From Polyangiaceae bacterium (GTDB lineage: Bacteria > Myxococcota_A > Polyangia > Polyangiales > Polyangiaceae), in the NCBI GenBank assembly GCA_023150915.1, contig JAKLKA010000092.1:11924-64057 (forward strand): a stretch of DNA of 52,134 nucleotides, read 5' to 3'. Under the pieces are notes generated by a model, which did not search any database, was not told the DNA's origin, and saw nothing but the letters and a program-made list of their open reading frames with translations. The first letter of the stretch is position 1; each line of letters begins with the position of its first letter. The position numbers and the translations under genes were made by a program. Below are positions 29,231 through 39,096 of this stretch, piece by piece.

Positions 29231-31914
29231 CGAGCCTCCAGGTCTTCGAGCTGCGCGACGGTCGAGAGAATACGGCGCTTGAGCTCTTCGATGCGAGCGG
29301 GGTCCGCCAGCTTGGCTCCCGAGGCGTCGGCCACGTAGAAAACGTCGGCCACCCGGTTCCCCTCGGTGTTGATCTTGGCCAAAGAAATCGCGAGCCCGGC
29401 CTCTTGCACCGTGTTGGCCAGCCAGAACAGCAGGGCCGGGCGGTCCCGGGTGGTCACCTCGATCACGGTGTGGGCCGTGGCGCGGTGGTCCACGCTGACC
29501 TCGGTCGCCACGTGCGGCGTGTGGCCCACCTGGTAGCGCGGGGCGGCCCGACCCCCCGAGACCAGCGCCGCCGGCGTGGTCTGACCGGCGAGCAACTGCG
29601 CCAGATCACGCTCGATGCGCGCCAGCATGCCGCGCGTCTCGAGGGCGTCCCGCCCGCTCTTGACCCAGAACAGGTCCAGCGCGCGCACCCGCCCCGCCTC
29701 GTCGGTCCAGGAATAGATCTGCGCGCCGACCACCGGCAGGCGGGCCGCCGCCAGGGTCGCGGTGAAGATCGCCAAGAGGCCAGGGCGGTCGTCGGACACG
29801 AACCCCAGCTGGTGGTGGGCCTCGTCGCTGGCCAAGAGGTCCACGGTGTGCGGCCGATCGGCCGCCGAGAGAGCGAAGCGCGCGTGGGCTCGGATGTCGT
29901 CCGCCGAGTTCGCGTGCAAGTAGCGCTCGGGCATCGCCTTGAGGAAGTGGGACAAGAACGGCAGCGTCGCGCGGTCGTCCCAGCCCGCCACGATGCTGGC
30001 CACACACTCTTCACGGGCACGCTCGGGCTCGAGCCCCTCCCCCAACCGGCGCAGCGCGCTGACGTAGAGCTCGTCGAGCATTCGCGCCTTCCAGCTGGTC
30101 ATCGCGGTGGGGCTGGTGGTCGACACGTCGGACACGGTCAAGAGGTAGAGCTCGCGCAGCCCCTCGCTGCCGTGAACGTCGCGGCAGAAGTCGTCGAGCG
30201 TGGCGGGGTCGTCGATGTCGCGACGCGTGGCGACGTGGTACATCCGCAGGTGCTGGGCAACCAGGTGGCGGATCTCGCTGATTTCTCCGGGTGAAAAGCC
30301 CAGCCGCTCGAGAATGCCCTGGGCCATCTGTGCCCCGCGCTCCGAGTGGTTCTTGCCGCCGATGTCCTTGCCCACGTCGTGCAGCAGCGTGGCGAAGAAC
30401 AGCACGCGGGGGCGTGCGATCTCGGCCGCCAGCCGCGACGCCAGCGGATAGTCGCCGGCGAGGTCGCCTCGCCCCAGCGAGCGCAGCCGGTCGACCGCCG
30501 CCACCGAGTGCGCGTCGACGGTGTACACGTGGTACACGTCGTGGTGCACGCGGCCGACCACCGGCGAAAACTCGGGGATCATGGCGACCAAGAGGCCCAC
30601 GTCGTGCAGCTCGACCAGCACCGACTCGTGCTTGAGACGCGAGCTCTGCACCGTCATGACCAGCCGCACGAACAGGCGGGCGGCCTCGTCGCTGGCGCGC
30701 AGGCGCTCGGCGAAGGCCGGCGAGCTGGCAGCCCGCGCCACCAGGTCGCGAGCGAACTCGTAGACCGGCACGTCGCGCCGCAACGCCTCGTCGAACAGGC
30801 GAAACGCCAGCGCCGGTTCGGTCTCGAGGGCGCCGGGGTGCGCGATGCTCACCTCGCCGTTCACCAGCGTGAGCCCCCGCCCGATGCCGACGGTGTGGGG
30901 CTTCTTGGTCGGCGGTGGCAGCGCGCGCGACAAGATCATGTCCCGGGCGTGCTCGATGGCGCGAGCGTGCCGGTAGTAGTCGCTCATGAAGCGCTCGACG
31001 GACGGCCCGCTGCTGCCGTACCCCAGATCTTCGGCGATCTGCTCCTGGCGGTCGAAGCTGAGGCGGTCGGTGCGCCGCCCGCCGTGGGCGTGCAGCAGGT
31101 TGCGCACCCGCCAGTGGAACTCGAGCGCCTGGTCGATGTGCTGCCACTCGCGCGGGACCAGCACCCCCAGGCGCACCAGATCGGACAGCTCCGTGATGCG
31201 CCAGCGCGCGCGCGCCGCCCAGTGCGCCACGTCCAGATCGCGGATCCCACCCGGGCCGTTCTTCACGTCGGGCTCGAGCAGATAGACCGAGCCGCCGAAG
31301 CGATCGCGACGGTCGTCGGCCCGGGCGCCCAGCCGCTCGATGAACTCGCGGATCTCGCCGATGCCGAACAGCCCCTCGAACACCCGCTCGAGCAGGCGGG
31401 CGCTGGCGTCCCGCGCGCCCGCCACGTGGCGCCAGTCGAGCAGCGAGGTGGCGGTGGGCAGGTCGGTGCGGCCGAGCTCGATGACCTCGTCGGGCGAAAT
31501 CACCTGGTGACCGACCGAGAGCCCGGCGTCCCAGAGCGGATAGAGCAACGCCTCGGCGATGGGCTGCGCGGCTTCGAGCACTCCACCCGCGGGCAAGAGG
31601 CGCACGTCCAGATCGCTGGCAAAGGCCACGGCGCCTCGCCCGTAGCTGCCCACCGCCGCCAGCGCGACGGGCTGCCATTCGCCGGACTTCCGCATGGTCG
31701 CCTCGACGGCGCCGAACAGCGCACCGAGCAGGCCGTCGAAGACCTTGGCGTAGCGGCGCGCGGCGGGCAGACCGGCCTCGCGCCCGCCGGTGCGAATCAT
31801 CGCTTCGACCTCTGCCCGGTGGCGCACCACATAGCGCCCCAGCTCGGGTCCGAGCTCGGGAGACACGCGGGTGAGCAGCGGGCCCGGAGAGGGCGTGAGG
31901 GGAGAGGTCGTCAT
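29227..31914 (-). CDS. glnD: GlnD, PII uridylyltransferase/uridylyl-removing enzyme
   Basis: An 895-residue bifunctional nitrogen sensor. The nucleotidyltransferase motif GSYGRGAVAFASDLDVRL is near residues 79-96, the HD hydrolase motif LLHDVGKDIGGKNHSERG near 508-525, and two C-terminal ACT domains (DDRPGLLAIFTATLAAARL, TRDRPALLFWLANTVQEAG) bind glutamine. It uridylylates PII proteins at low glutamine and removes UMP at high glutamine. Length and domain order are normal. The gene is divergent from the Tat-protein gene, with 70 bases between their starts. Confidence 0.95.
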   Translation of the reverse strand: MTTSPLTPSPGPLLTRVSPELGPELGRYVVRHRAEVEAMIRTGGREAGLPAARRYAKVFDGLLGALFGAVEATMRKSGEWQPVALAAVGSYGRGAVAFASDLDVRLLPAGGVLEAAQPIAEALLYPLWDAGLSVGHQVISPDEVIELGRTDLPTATSLLDWRHVAGARDASARLLERVFEGLFGIGEIREFIERLGARADDRRDRFGGSVYLLEPDVKNGPGGIRDLDVAHWAARARWRITELSDLVRLGVLVPREWQHIDQALEFHWRVRNLLHAHGGRRTDRLSFDRQEQIAEDLGYGSSGPSVERFMSDYYRHARAIEHARDMILSRALPPPTKKPHTVGIGRGLTLVNGEVSIAHPGALETEPALAFRLFDEALRRDVPVYEFARDLVARAASSPAFAERLRASDEAARLFVRLVMTVQSSRLKHESVLVELHDVGLLVAMIPEFSPVVGRVHHDVYHVYTVDAHSVAAVDRLRSLGRGDLAGDYPLASRLAAEIARPRVLFFATLLHDVGKDIGGKNHSERGAQMAQGILERLGFSPGEISEIRHLVAQHLRMYHVATRRDIDDPATLDDFCRDVHGSEGLRELYLLTVSDVSTTSPTAMTSWKARMLDELYVSALRRLGEGLEPERAREECVASIVAGWDDRATLPFLSHFLKAMPERYLHANSADDIRAHARFALSAADRPHTVDLLASDEAHHQLGFVSDDRPGLLAIFTATLAAARLPVVGAQIYSWTDEAGRVRALDLFWVKSGRDALETRGMLARIERDLAQLLAGQTTPAALVSGGRAAPRYQVGHTPHVATEVSVDHRATAHTVIEVTTRDRPALLFWLANTVQEAGLAISLAKINTEGNRVADVFYVADASGAKLADPARIEELKRRILSTVAQLEDLEAR

Positions 31915-31984
31915 CGAGCCCGGCGAGGGCGTCTCTTATAGCGCAGTCGAGCGAATTGGGGGTGCCGTGCTAGGCTCGCGCGAC

Positions 31985-32545
31985 ATGCTGGGACGCAGGC
32001 GGTTTCTCGGGCTGGTGGGGTCGGCAGCAGCGGCAGTCACACTCCCGGGGCGACCCGCGCTGGCAGGCATCGCCCGTGCCGTGACGCTCCCCGAGCTGGT
32101 GCGTGCCAGCGCGCGCGCAGTGGTGGCCACCACGCTCTCGGCCGAGGGTCGCTTCGAGCAGGTGGGCGGTCGCCGCCGCATCGTCACCTACAGCCGGCTG
32201 CGCATCGACGAGGTGGTGGGCGGGCCCGCCGACGGCAGCGAGCTCTGGGTGCGCACGCTGGGCGGGCGCGTGGGCGACCTCGGGCAGGTGGTCCACGGCG
32301 AGGCGGTGTTGCTGGTGAACGAGCCGTGCCTGCTCTTCTTGGCCGCCGGGGCCGAGGGCGCGCTCACCGTCACCGCCCTGGGCCAGGGGCACTACCCGAT
32401 CCGCCCCGATGCCCGCGGGGAGCGCCGCACCGCCCCAAGCCCGCGGCTGGCCGAGCTGATCGGCCAGGGCGCGGTGCAGGCGCTGTCCGGGCGCCCGGTG
32501 GCCGAGGCGACGGGCGTGGTGCGAAAGGCGTGGCATGCGCGCTGA
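31985..32545 (+). CDS. Tat-exported hypothetical protein
   Basis: A 186-residue protein with a twin-arginine signal (RRRFLGLVGSAAAAVTLPG) right after the start, which decides for ATG 31985 rather than an upstream start. The mature part is beta-rich (IVTYSRLRIDEVVGG, LWVRTLGGRVGDLGQVVHGE). This pattern is familiar from small proteins encoded beside matrixin-like proteases in myxobacteria, but no function is assigned. It overlaps the following protease gene by 11 bases, and the two are probably cotranscribed. Confidence 0.8.
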   Translation: MLGRRRFLGLVGSAAAAVTLPGRPALAGIARAVTLPELVRASARAVVATTLSAEGRFEQVGGRRRIVTYSRLRIDEVVGGPADGSELWVRTLGGRVGDLGQVVHGEAVLLVNEPCLLFLAAGAEGALTVTALGQGHYPIRPDARGERRTAPSPRLAELIGQGAVQALSGRPVAEATGVVRKAWHAR

Positions 32546-33437
32546 TCGCATCCTGGCAGCGCTCGCCGCGCTCGGTCTTTCTCTGACCGCCGCCCGCGCC
32601 GAGGCCTTCTGCCGCACCACCACCTGCAGCCCCAACGAGTGTCAACCCACGGCGGGTTGCTCGTACTGCCTGGATGGCGGGCTGCCGCTGTACTGGCCCG
32701 GCGGGTGCGCGTCGTTCTCGGCGCAAGTGACCGGCTCACCGCTGCGCGGCATCTCGGGTGCGCTCACCGGCGACGTGGTCAAGACGGCGCTCGCCAAATG
32801 GATCGGCGTCGATTGCGGCGGCGCGCCGCCGTCGCTGGCGCTGTTCCAGACCCAAGACGTGGTGTGCGACAAGCAAGAGTACAACCAGGACTCCCCCAAC
32901 GCGAACGTCTGGATGTACCGCGACGACGCTTGGCCCTATGGCAGCAGCAGCACGCTGGCGCTCACCACCGTGACGTTCAACGTGAAGACGGGCGAGATCT
33001 ACGACGCCGACGTCGAGGTCAACTCGCTGCAGGTGCCACTGACCGTGGGCGACACGGCGGTGCAGGCCGATCTCGACTCGATCGTCACCCACGAGGCCGG
33101 TCACTTCTTGGGGCTGTCGCACTCGTGCGACAAGCAGGCCACGATGTACGCGAGCTACCAGTTCGGCGAGACCGGGCTGCGCAGCCTGGAGGCCGACGAT
33201 GCCCAGGGGATCTGCGCGATCTATCCCCCCGGCAAAGACGTGAGCCAGTGCAGCCCGATCCCGCGCCACGGCTTCTCCATCGATTGTGGCGTCGAACCCG
33301 AAGAAAAGGGCTGCTGCAGCACCGCCCCGGGCGGCCCGGCGGGCGCCGGCAGGTGGGCGCTGGGGCTCGGGCTCGGCGCGCTCGCCCTCGGCAGCTTCCG
33401 CCGCCTTCGGGGCGGCCGGGCGGCGGCGCGCCGCTGA
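32535..33437 (+). CDS. Matrixin-like zinc metalloprotease with MYXO-CTERM tail
   Basis: A 300-residue secreted protein. The signal peptide (ILAALAALGLSLTAARA) is followed by a Cys-containing pro-like region and a metzincin catalytic domain with the zinc motif HEAGHFLGLSH near residues 185-195. A Met follows (ATMYASYQ) that can serve as the Met-turn. The C-terminus is MYXO-CTERM-like: GCCSTAPGG, a hydrophobic helix (LGLGLGALALGSF), and RRLRGG. It should be an extracellular, surface-retained protease, consistent with predatory or saprophytic life. It overlaps the upstream Tat-protein gene by 11 bases. Confidence 0.88.
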   Translation: MRADRILAALAALGLSLTAARAEAFCRTTTCSPNECQPTAGCSYCLDGGLPLYWPGGCASFSAQVTGSPLRGISGALTGDVVKTALAKWIGVDCGGAPPSLALFQTQDVVCDKQEYNQDSPNANVWMYRDDAWPYGSSSTLALTTVTFNVKTGEIYDADVEVNSLQVPLTVGDTAVQADLDSIVTHEAGHFLGLSHSCDKQATMYASYQFGETGLRSLEADDAQGICAIYPPGKDVSQCSPIPRHGFSIDCGVEPEEKGCCSTAPGGPAGAGRWALGLGLGALALGSFRRLRGGRAAARR

Positions 33438-33534
33438 AAATCGCGGCGCGTGCCGAACCGCGGGGCATCTGTTAGAACGTCCTTCACTCAGGGCGGCACG
33501 GGTGCGTCGCTCCTCAGAACGCGGAGGCATCAGC

Positions 33535-34710
33535 GTGGTTCGTGCGGCGAAGGTGGTCGGTGTGGTCCTGGCAGGCGCATTGTCGCTGGCCGCGTACGCT
33601 TGCGGCGGTGACGAAGACGGCGGAGGCGGTGGCAGCACCGGCGGCGCCGGCGGTACCGGCGGGAAGGAAGGCGGCACGTGTGGCCCGACCCCGCTCGGCT
33701 TCCCGGGCACGTGCAAGAGCGGCGCCCCCGAAGAGTGCTGCGGGACCACGCTGCCGGTGATGCAGAAGCGCGACAAGAACGACAAGCTGATCGCACCCGA
33801 CTGGTCGTGCATCACCGGCACCGGCGGCGGCGGCGGCACCGGTGGCTCGGGGATGGGCGGCTCGGGCGGTAGCGGCGGCGCCGACGCGGGGGACCCGGAC
33901 AGCGGCACCACCGACGGCGGCACCACCGACGGCGGCACCACCGACGGCGGCCCCCCCAGCGACAAGAACAAGTTCGCGGTGCTCGACTTCTCGAGCGACA
34001 AGGGCGTCGCCGACATCGAGGTGGACCTGTTCGAGGGCGAGAGCATCTTCGGCAAGAAGGCGTTCCACAACGACTTCACCAAGGGCGTCGAGCATCACGC
34101 GAGCGAGCCGGGGCTCAACATCGGCGAGTTCTATTTCCCCCACCCGGCCGAGAAGTACATTTCTTACCGCGTGAAAGAGAAGCCCGGCGTCGCCAAGGAG
34201 TTCGTCGGCTTCGGCTACGACGTGCCGGCCGTTCCGGGCAAGGTCGAGGGCGCCACGCTGACGCCCGACATGTACGACCAGCTCTCGACCGCAGTGGTGA
34301 CGCTGGCCGGCTGGAGCGCGCCCGAAGATCTGGCGATCATCACCGGGCCGATCCGCGACTGCGTCGGCGACGACGTGGGCGGTGCGCGGATCAAGTTCAT
34401 CGACGAGACCGCGAACGGCGAGATCGAGCCGGGCACCTGCGAGCGCGACGTGCGCTACGTCTACTTCGACGGCTCGCTGCCCAACGTGAAGTGCTCGTAC
34501 ACCGACTATCGCCAGTCGCTGTTCGTGATCGCCAACGCGCCGTCGAACGCACCGACCCAGCCCAAGGCCGGGAACAAGTACCGCATCGAATACTGGGGGC
34601 GGCTCAGCGAGAGCGACGCCGAACCGGTCAAGTTCGCCCAGAAGAGCGTGGAGATCTTCGCCAACACGGTGAACGTCCACCAGATCCGACCGAACGTGCC
34701 GAAGAAGTGA
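33535..34710 (+). CDS. Lipoprotein with low-complexity linkers, unknown function
   Basis: A 391-residue protein. GTG at 33535 is chosen because a GGAGG sequence lies about 8 bases upstream and a lipoprotein signal (LAGALSLAAYAC) follows. Gly-rich segments alternate with a short Cys region (CGPTPLGFPGTCKSGAPEEC). A threefold DNA repeat encodes GTTDG units (33904-33950). The C-terminal 240 residues form a beta-rich domain (VLDFSSDKGVADIEVDLFEG, YRIEYWGRLSE). No family is recognised; surface location is inferred. lpxB begins 22 bases downstream. Confidence 0.8.
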   Translation: MVRAAKVVGVVLAGALSLAAYACGGDEDGGGGGSTGGAGGTGGKEGGTCGPTPLGFPGTCKSGAPEECCGTTLPVMQKRDKNDKLIAPDWSCITGTGGGGGTGGSGMGGSGGSGGADAGDPDSGTTDGGTTDGGTTDGGPPSDKNKFAVLDFSSDKGVADIEVDLFEGESIFGKKAFHNDFTKGVEHHASEPGLNIGEFYFPHPAEKYISYRVKEKPGVAKEFVGFGYDVPAVPGKVEGATLTPDMYDQLSTAVVTLAGWSAPEDLAIITGPIRDCVGDDVGGARIKFIDETANGEIEPGTCERDVRYVYFDGSLPNVKCSYTDYRQSLFVIANAPSNAPTQPKAGNKYRIEYWGRLSESDAEPVKFAQKSVEIFANTVNVHQIRPNVPKK

Positions 34711-34732
34711 GCCGCCCACGCGGAAGCGGCAC

Positions 34733-35839
34733 GTGACTCTGCTGGTCTCGGCGGGCGAAGGCTCCGGCGACGCCCTGGCGGCGCCGGTGGTGCGCGAGCT
34801 GGGCGCACCGGCCTTCGGCCTGGGGGGACGCGCGCTCGGGGCCGCCGGCGCCGACGTGGTGGTCGACCTCGCGTCGCTCACCGGCATGGGCATCGGCGCG
34901 GTGGTGGCCCGGGCCCCGGCCATCGCCCGCGCCGCGCGCACGCTCTTGTCGCAGGCGTCCGCCCGCGGCGCGCAGGCAGCGCTGCTGGTCGGGTATTCCG
35001 AGTTCAACGCCTGGCTCGCTCCGCGCCTGCGTGCGCGCGGCCTGAAGGTGCTCTGGTATGCGCCGCCGCAGATCTGGGCCTGGCGCGAGGGCCGCGCTCC
35101 GCGCCTGAGCCGCGCCGTGGACCGCATGGCCCTGCTGTTCCCGTTCGAAGAAGCGCTCTGGCAGCGCCACGGGGTCGACGCGCGCTGCGTGGGGCACCCG
35201 GCTCTGGAAAAGACCCCGCCCCCGCGCGACGCGGTTCGCCAGCGGCTGGGCCTGGCGCCCTGGGCCGAATACGTCGCCCTCTTGCCCGGCAGCCGGCCCG
35301 AAGAGATCAAGCACCACCTGGGCCCCATGCTGGCCGCGCTGGGGATCTTGCGGGCCGAGCGGGGCGCGCTCGACGCTCGAGTGATCGTCGCGCCGTCCCT
35401 CGATCGCGCGCTCTCCGACCGCATCGGGCGCGAGGCCACCGCCGCCGGCGTGGCCGTGATCGAGTCGAGCGCGCCCAGCGTGCTCTCGGCCTTCGACGTG
35501 GCGCTGGCTGCCAGCGGCACGGTGACGCTCGAGTGCGTGGCCGCCGAGGTGCCGCCGGTGATCGGCTATCGCGTGGGGCCGCTGACCGAGCTGGTGGCCA
35601 AGCGCTTGATGCAAGTGAGCCTGATCGGGCTGCCCAACCTGATCCTGGGCGAGCGCGTGTTCCCCGAGCTGCTTCAGTCCCGGTTCACGGCCGAGGCACT
35701 GGCGGAAGAAGCCGGCCGCTTGCTCGACGAACGCCCCGCGTTCGTGCGCGCGTGCCGTGACGTCAAGGCGGCTTCGCACAAAGAGCCGCTCGACAGCTCG
35801 AAGCACGTCGCCCGCTTGATCGCGCCGTGGCTGTCATGA
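34733..35839 (+). CDS. lpxB: Lipid-A-disaccharide synthase LpxB
   Basis: A 368-residue GT19-family enzyme starting at GTG. Signature segments are SAGEGSGDALAAPVVREL at the N-terminus, ALLVGYSEFNAWLA, WYAPPQIWAWREGR, the LLPGSRPEEIKHHL motif, and ASGTVTLECVAAEVPPVIGY. It joins UDP-diacylglucosamine and lipid X to form the lipid A disaccharide at the inner membrane. It is coupled to the following GT39-like gene by ATGA overlap (35836-35839), which suggests that the latter acts on lipid A or another envelope glycolipid. Other lpx genes are not in the window. Confidence 0.92.
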   Translation: MTLLVSAGEGSGDALAAPVVRELGAPAFGLGGRALGAAGADVVVDLASLTGMGIGAVVARAPAIARAARTLLSQASARGAQAALLVGYSEFNAWLAPRLRARGLKVLWYAPPQIWAWREGRAPRLSRAVDRMALLFPFEEALWQRHGVDARCVGHPALEKTPPPRDAVRQRLGLAPWAEYVALLPGSRPEEIKHHLGPMLAALGILRAERGALDARVIVAPSLDRALSDRIGREATAAGVAVIESSAPSVLSAFDVALAASGTVTLECVAAEVPPVIGYRVGPLTELVAKRLMQVSLIGLPNLILGERVFPELLQSRFTAEALAEEAGRLLDERPAFVRACRDVKAASHKEPLDSSKHVARLIAPWLS

Positions 35840-37416
35840 AGCTGGGTGACCGCGGGCTGGCCTTTGCAGCGCTGCTTTCGAGCGCGGCGCTCTTCGGGCT
35901 GCGGATGCACGTCGCCACCGGCACGGGCTTCGGCGACTCGGAAGCGCTGTACGCTTGCTACGCGCTCCACCCGCAGCCCGCCTACCTCGATCACCCCGGG
36001 CTGATCGGCTCGCTTGCGCGGCTGATCGGGCGCGGCAGCGCGCCGGCCCCGTTCGTCACCCACCTGATCACCGCTGCCCTGGCGGCGTGGGTGCCGTGGG
36101 TCGGCGCCTTCGCCAGCTGGGCCGCGGGCGCCCCGACCCGCGGCGCGCTGACCACGGCGCTGGCGCTGATCTGGGTGCCCGAGCTCGCCATCGGCTTGTT
36201 CGGCCTCACGCCGGACCTTCCGCTCGCCCTGTTCTGGCTCGGGGCGCTGGGCCTGGCCGGGCTGGCGGCCCGGGCCCCGGCCGCCAGCCTCCGCGCGCTG
36301 GTCTGCACCCTGGGTGTGGGCGCGCTGGTGGGGCTGGCGACGCTGTCGAAGCTCAGCGGCGCGCTGCTGGGGCTGTCGCTGGTGATCGCGTCGCTGCATC
36401 GCGATCTGCGGGGCCGCTACCGCACGCTGGCGCCCTGGGGCGCGCTGGGCGTGTGCGCCATCTTGGTCGCACCGCTGGTGCACTGGGAGATCGGCCAGGG
36501 CTTTCCCATGGCGCGCCACCGCCTGGTGGCGACCCAGGCCGCGGCGGGGCTGTCGCTGCGGAACCTGGGCGCGTTCCTGGGCGGACAGCTGGCGTACGTC
36601 ACGCCACCGTTCTTGCTGGCGGTGGCGCTGCTCGCCCGCGATCTGTTCCGACGCCGCGCCGAGAGCGCGGTCAGCGCGGTGCTCTTCGCCAGCGTCGCCG
36701 TCCCTGCCCTGCCCCTGGCGCTGCTCTGTCTGTGGTCGCGAGTGGCCGAGCCGCACTGGTTCGCGCCGGCCTATCTCGGCCTTGCGCTGCAGCTGGGGCG
36801 AGCGCCGATCGTGGGGCCGCGGCTGGCGCGCGCGTGCTGGCTGACTGGCCTCGGGGTGGTGGCGTTCGCCTGGGTCTGGATCCGCACGCCGCTGGCCCCG
36901 CGCTGGCTGGGCAAGGCCTATCGACCGCGCTACGACATCGCCAACGATCTCTACGCCTGGCACGACGGCGCACGCCTCCTGGCGCGCGGCCTGGACTCGC
37001 TGCCCCCCGGTGAGGGCTACGCCGTGGTTGGCCCCCACTGGACGATCTGCGCGCAGGCGCACGCGGCCCTGGGCCGGCGCGTGCCGGTCGGCTGCAACGG
37101 CCCGCGCCGCGACGACTTCGACGACTGGCTGCCCCGCGAGCGCTGGGCCGAAGCGCGTCACGTGCTGTACGTGCACGACAGCCGCTTCGCCGTCGATCCG
37201 GAGCACGATCTGCCCGGACGCGCCGTGCGCGGGGTGTTCACGGCCCAGGTGCTGCGCGGCGATCGCGTGGTGCGCACCCTCTGGGTCACGCACCTGGAGA
37301 GGGCCGGCGCCGACGCGCGCGCTCAGGCCGGCGCCGCCGACAGCCCCGCGGAACGCATCAACTCGGCGTCGGCGTCGGGCCCGGGGTTGGGCGTGGTGAG
37401 CAACGTCTCACCGTAG
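35836..37416 (+). CDS. GT39/ArnT-like integral membrane glycosyltransferase
   Basis: A 526-residue membrane protein with about ten hydrophobic segments. The first loop carries [15 protein letters not shown] then YLDHPGLIG, the Asp/Glu and DHP pattern of ArnT/PMT-like transferases that use polyprenyl-phosphate sugars. The C-terminal 130 residues form a soluble domain. The ATG at 35836 overlaps the lpxB stop; a GTG nine bases earlier is also possible. The coupling to lpxB suggests lipid A sugar modification (inference). The 3' end overlaps bioB on the other strand by 94 bases, and no earlier in-frame stop exists, so the last about 30 residues are antisense to conserved bioB sequence. Confidence 0.85.
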   Translation: MKLGDRGLAFAALLSSAALFGLRMHVATGTGFGDSEALYACYALHPQPAYLDHPGLIGSLARLIGRGSAPAPFVTHLITAALAAWVPWVGAFASWAAGAPTRGALTTALALIWVPELAIGLFGLTPDLPLALFWLGALGLAGLAARAPAASLRALVCTLGVGALVGLATLSKLSGALLGLSLVIASLHRDLRGRYRTLAPWGALGVCAILVAPLVHWEIGQGFPMARHRLVATQAAAGLSLRNLGAFLGGQLAYVTPPFLLAVALLARDLFRRRAESAVSAVLFASVAVPALPLALLCLWSRVAEPHWFAPAYLGLALQLGRAPIVGPRLARACWLTGLGVVAFAWVWIRTPLAPRWLGKAYRPRYDIANDLYAWHDGARLLARGLDSLPPGEGYAVVGPHWTICAQAHAALGRRVPVGCNGPRRDDFDDWLPRERWAEARHVLYVHDSRFAVDPEHDLPGRAVRGVFTAQVLRGDRVVRTLWVTHLERAGADARAQAGAADSPAERINSASASGPGLGVVSNVSP

Positions 37417-38279
37417 AAGATGCTGTTTGCCCCGGCATACATGCACAAGAGCTGAGCCTCGCGCCCGAGCTCGGTGCGACCGGCGCTGAGCCGAACGCGC
37501 GCGCGCGGCATCATCACCCGCGCGGTGGCGACCATGCGCACCAGATCCAGCGGGTCGACCGGTGGCATCTTCTCGAGCGGGGTGCCCGGCACCCGCACCA
37601 GCGCGTTGATCGGCACGCTCTCGGGGTGGGGATCCAGCTTCGCCAGCTCGACCAGCATGGCGCAGCGATCTTCGACCCCCTCACCCATGCCGATGATGCC
37701 GCCGGTGCACACCGTGATGCCCGCCGCACGGACGTTCTTCAGCGTCTCGAGCCGCTGCTCGAAGGTGCGGGTGGTGATGATCGAGCGATAGAACTCGGGC
37801 GAGCTGTCCAGGTTGTGGTTGTAGGCGTCCAGGCCGGCCGCGCGCAGCCGCTGGGCCTGCTGGGCCGTCAGCATGCCGAGGGTGACGCAGGTCTCGAGCC
37901 CCTGGGCCTTCACCTGGGCCACCATCTCCAAGATCTGCTCGAACGCCGGGCCGTCTTTGACCTCGCGCCAGGCCGCCCCCATGCAGAGCCGGGTGGCGCC
38001 CACTTCGCGGGCGCGCCGGGCCGCGGCGAGCACCTCGTCCACGCCCAGCAGCTGCTCGCGATCGACCGGGGTCTTGTAGTGGGCAGACTGCGGGCAATAA
38101 GCGCAGTCTTCCGGGCAGCCGCCGGTCTTCACGCTGAGCAGCGTGCACAGCTGCAGCTCGCTCTTGGGATGATGCTCGAGGTGGACCGCGCGGGCCCGGT
38201 CGATCAGCTCGAACAACGGCAGGTCGTGGATCGCGCGGACCTCGGCGCGAGTGTAGTCGTGGCGGAGACCGTCGGACAT
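37323..38279 (-). CDS. bioB: Biotin synthase
   Basis: A 318-residue radical-SAM enzyme that inserts sulfur into dethiobiotin. The radical-SAM cluster motif C55-x3-C59-x2-C62 is in [15 protein letters not shown]. Further family features are [13 protein letters not shown], the [12 protein letters not shown] motif, [21 protein letters not shown] and [14 protein letters not shown]. The start ATG at 38279 is chosen since homology begins soon after. No other biotin genes are adjacent. Its 3' end overlaps the convergent GT39-like gene. Confidence 0.96.
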   Translation of the reverse strand: MSDGLRHDYTRAEVRAIHDLPLFELIDRARAVHLEHHPKSELQLCTLLSVKTGGCPEDCAYCPQSAHYKTPVDREQLLGVDEVLAAARRAREVGATRLCMGAAWREVKDGPAFEQILEMVAQVKAQGLETCVTLGMLTAQQAQRLRAAGLDAYNHNLDSSPEFYRSIITTRTFEQRLETLKNVRAAGITVCTGGIIGMGEGVEDRCAMLVELAKLDPHPESVPINALVRVPGTPLEKMPPVDPLDLVRMVATARVMMPRARVRLSAGRTELGREAQLLCMYAGANSIFYGETLLTTPNPGPDADAELMRSAGLSAAPA

Positions 38280-38331
38280 CGGTCGAGGCCATAGACCAGG
38301 ACCGCCAGTGGGTCCAGCAGGGCCCGGGATT

Positions 38332-38994
38332 TCAGGCGGCGACGCCTTGCACCGAAGCCACGCCGACCGCGCGCGCGGGCGCCGCGGGCTTGGCACCGAA
38401 CAGCGGGCCCGGCACGGGAAACACGGCTCGACCCACGGTCGGGTTCACCAGCATGGCCAGCGCGATGTAGAGCGCGATGACGCCGAGCGCCAGGGTGGCC
38501 AGCGCGATCGGCAGCTCGAGCCCCGTCACGTGGCCGTACCCGCGCAGCAGCTTGAAGACGTACAACAGGTCGATGTCGAGCAAGAAGGCGAACAAGATCT
38601 TGGAGTGGAAACCGAAGGCGTAGGTCAGGGGCACGAACAGCACCAGGGACGCCGCCTCGGTCGCCAGGAGCACGTGGTGGTCCGGCGGCGCGCCCCGCGA
38701 CAGCGACCAGAGCACCCAGGCATTCACCGCCCAGTTGAAGGCGAAGGCGGTGAAGACCGTGCCGCCGAGCAGGTTCTTGTTGGCCAGGTTCAAGACCCCT
38801 GCCAGAAGCTGGCCGCCGCAGCCGAACAGCAGGCAGAACACCGCCCCCGTCTCCAGCGCCGCGCGGCTGGTGGTCGCGCCGAAGGCCAGGGGCAAGAGCG
38901 CCGCACAGCCGATCGCCAGGGCGATCAGCCCCAGCGGCGTGGGGTCCGCGAACGACGGGGCGGGCGGGGCGCTGGGCTGACTTTCGGGCTGCAT
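38332..38994 (-). CDS. Acetate uptake transporter (GPR1/FUN34/SatP family)
   Basis: A 220-residue membrane protein with six predicted helices, the size and layout of SatP/YaaH. The conserved N-terminal motif appears as [13 protein letters not shown]. The family imports acetate or succinate with protons. The start is ATG 38994. The 102-bp upstream gap carries two palindromic operator-like sites (39015-39092). bioB begins 52 bases downstream on the same strand, so cotranscription is possible. Confidence 0.85.
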   Translation of the reverse strand: MQPESQPSAPPAPSFADPTPLGLIALAIGCAALLPLAFGATTSRAALETGAVFCLLFGCGGQLLAGVLNLANKNLLGGTVFTAFAFNWAVNAWVLWSLSRGAPPDHHVLLATEAASLVLFVPLTYAFGFHSKILFAFLLDIDLLYVFKLLRGYGHVTGLELPIALATLALGVIALYIALAMLVNPTVGRAVFPVPGPLFGAKPAAPARAVGVASVQGVAA

Positions 38995-39014
38995 GGTTCC
39001 TCCGACCGGGGCTA

Positions 39015-39092
39015 TTGCGCTGCAACAGGAGCGCGCACAGCATTTCCCACAGTATTTGGAGCTGGTCAACCGAAATTGTTGCAGCGCAACAA
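39015..39092. promoter_or_regulatory. Pair of palindromic operator-like sites upstream of the acetate transporter
   Basis: The right site is a perfect palindrome TTGTTGC-AGC-GCAACAA (39076-39092). The left site (39015-39027, TTGCGCTGCAACA) is an inverted copy of its 13-base core. The two lie 62 bases apart and bracket the likely promoter of the 38332-38994 gene. Symmetry and spacing suggest a dimeric regulator binding at both sites, possibly by looping. Regulators of acetate metabolism of the ScfR/RamB type bind TTGCaa-like sequences, but which protein binds here is not shown. Confidence 0.65.
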
Positions 39093-39096
39093 CGGC

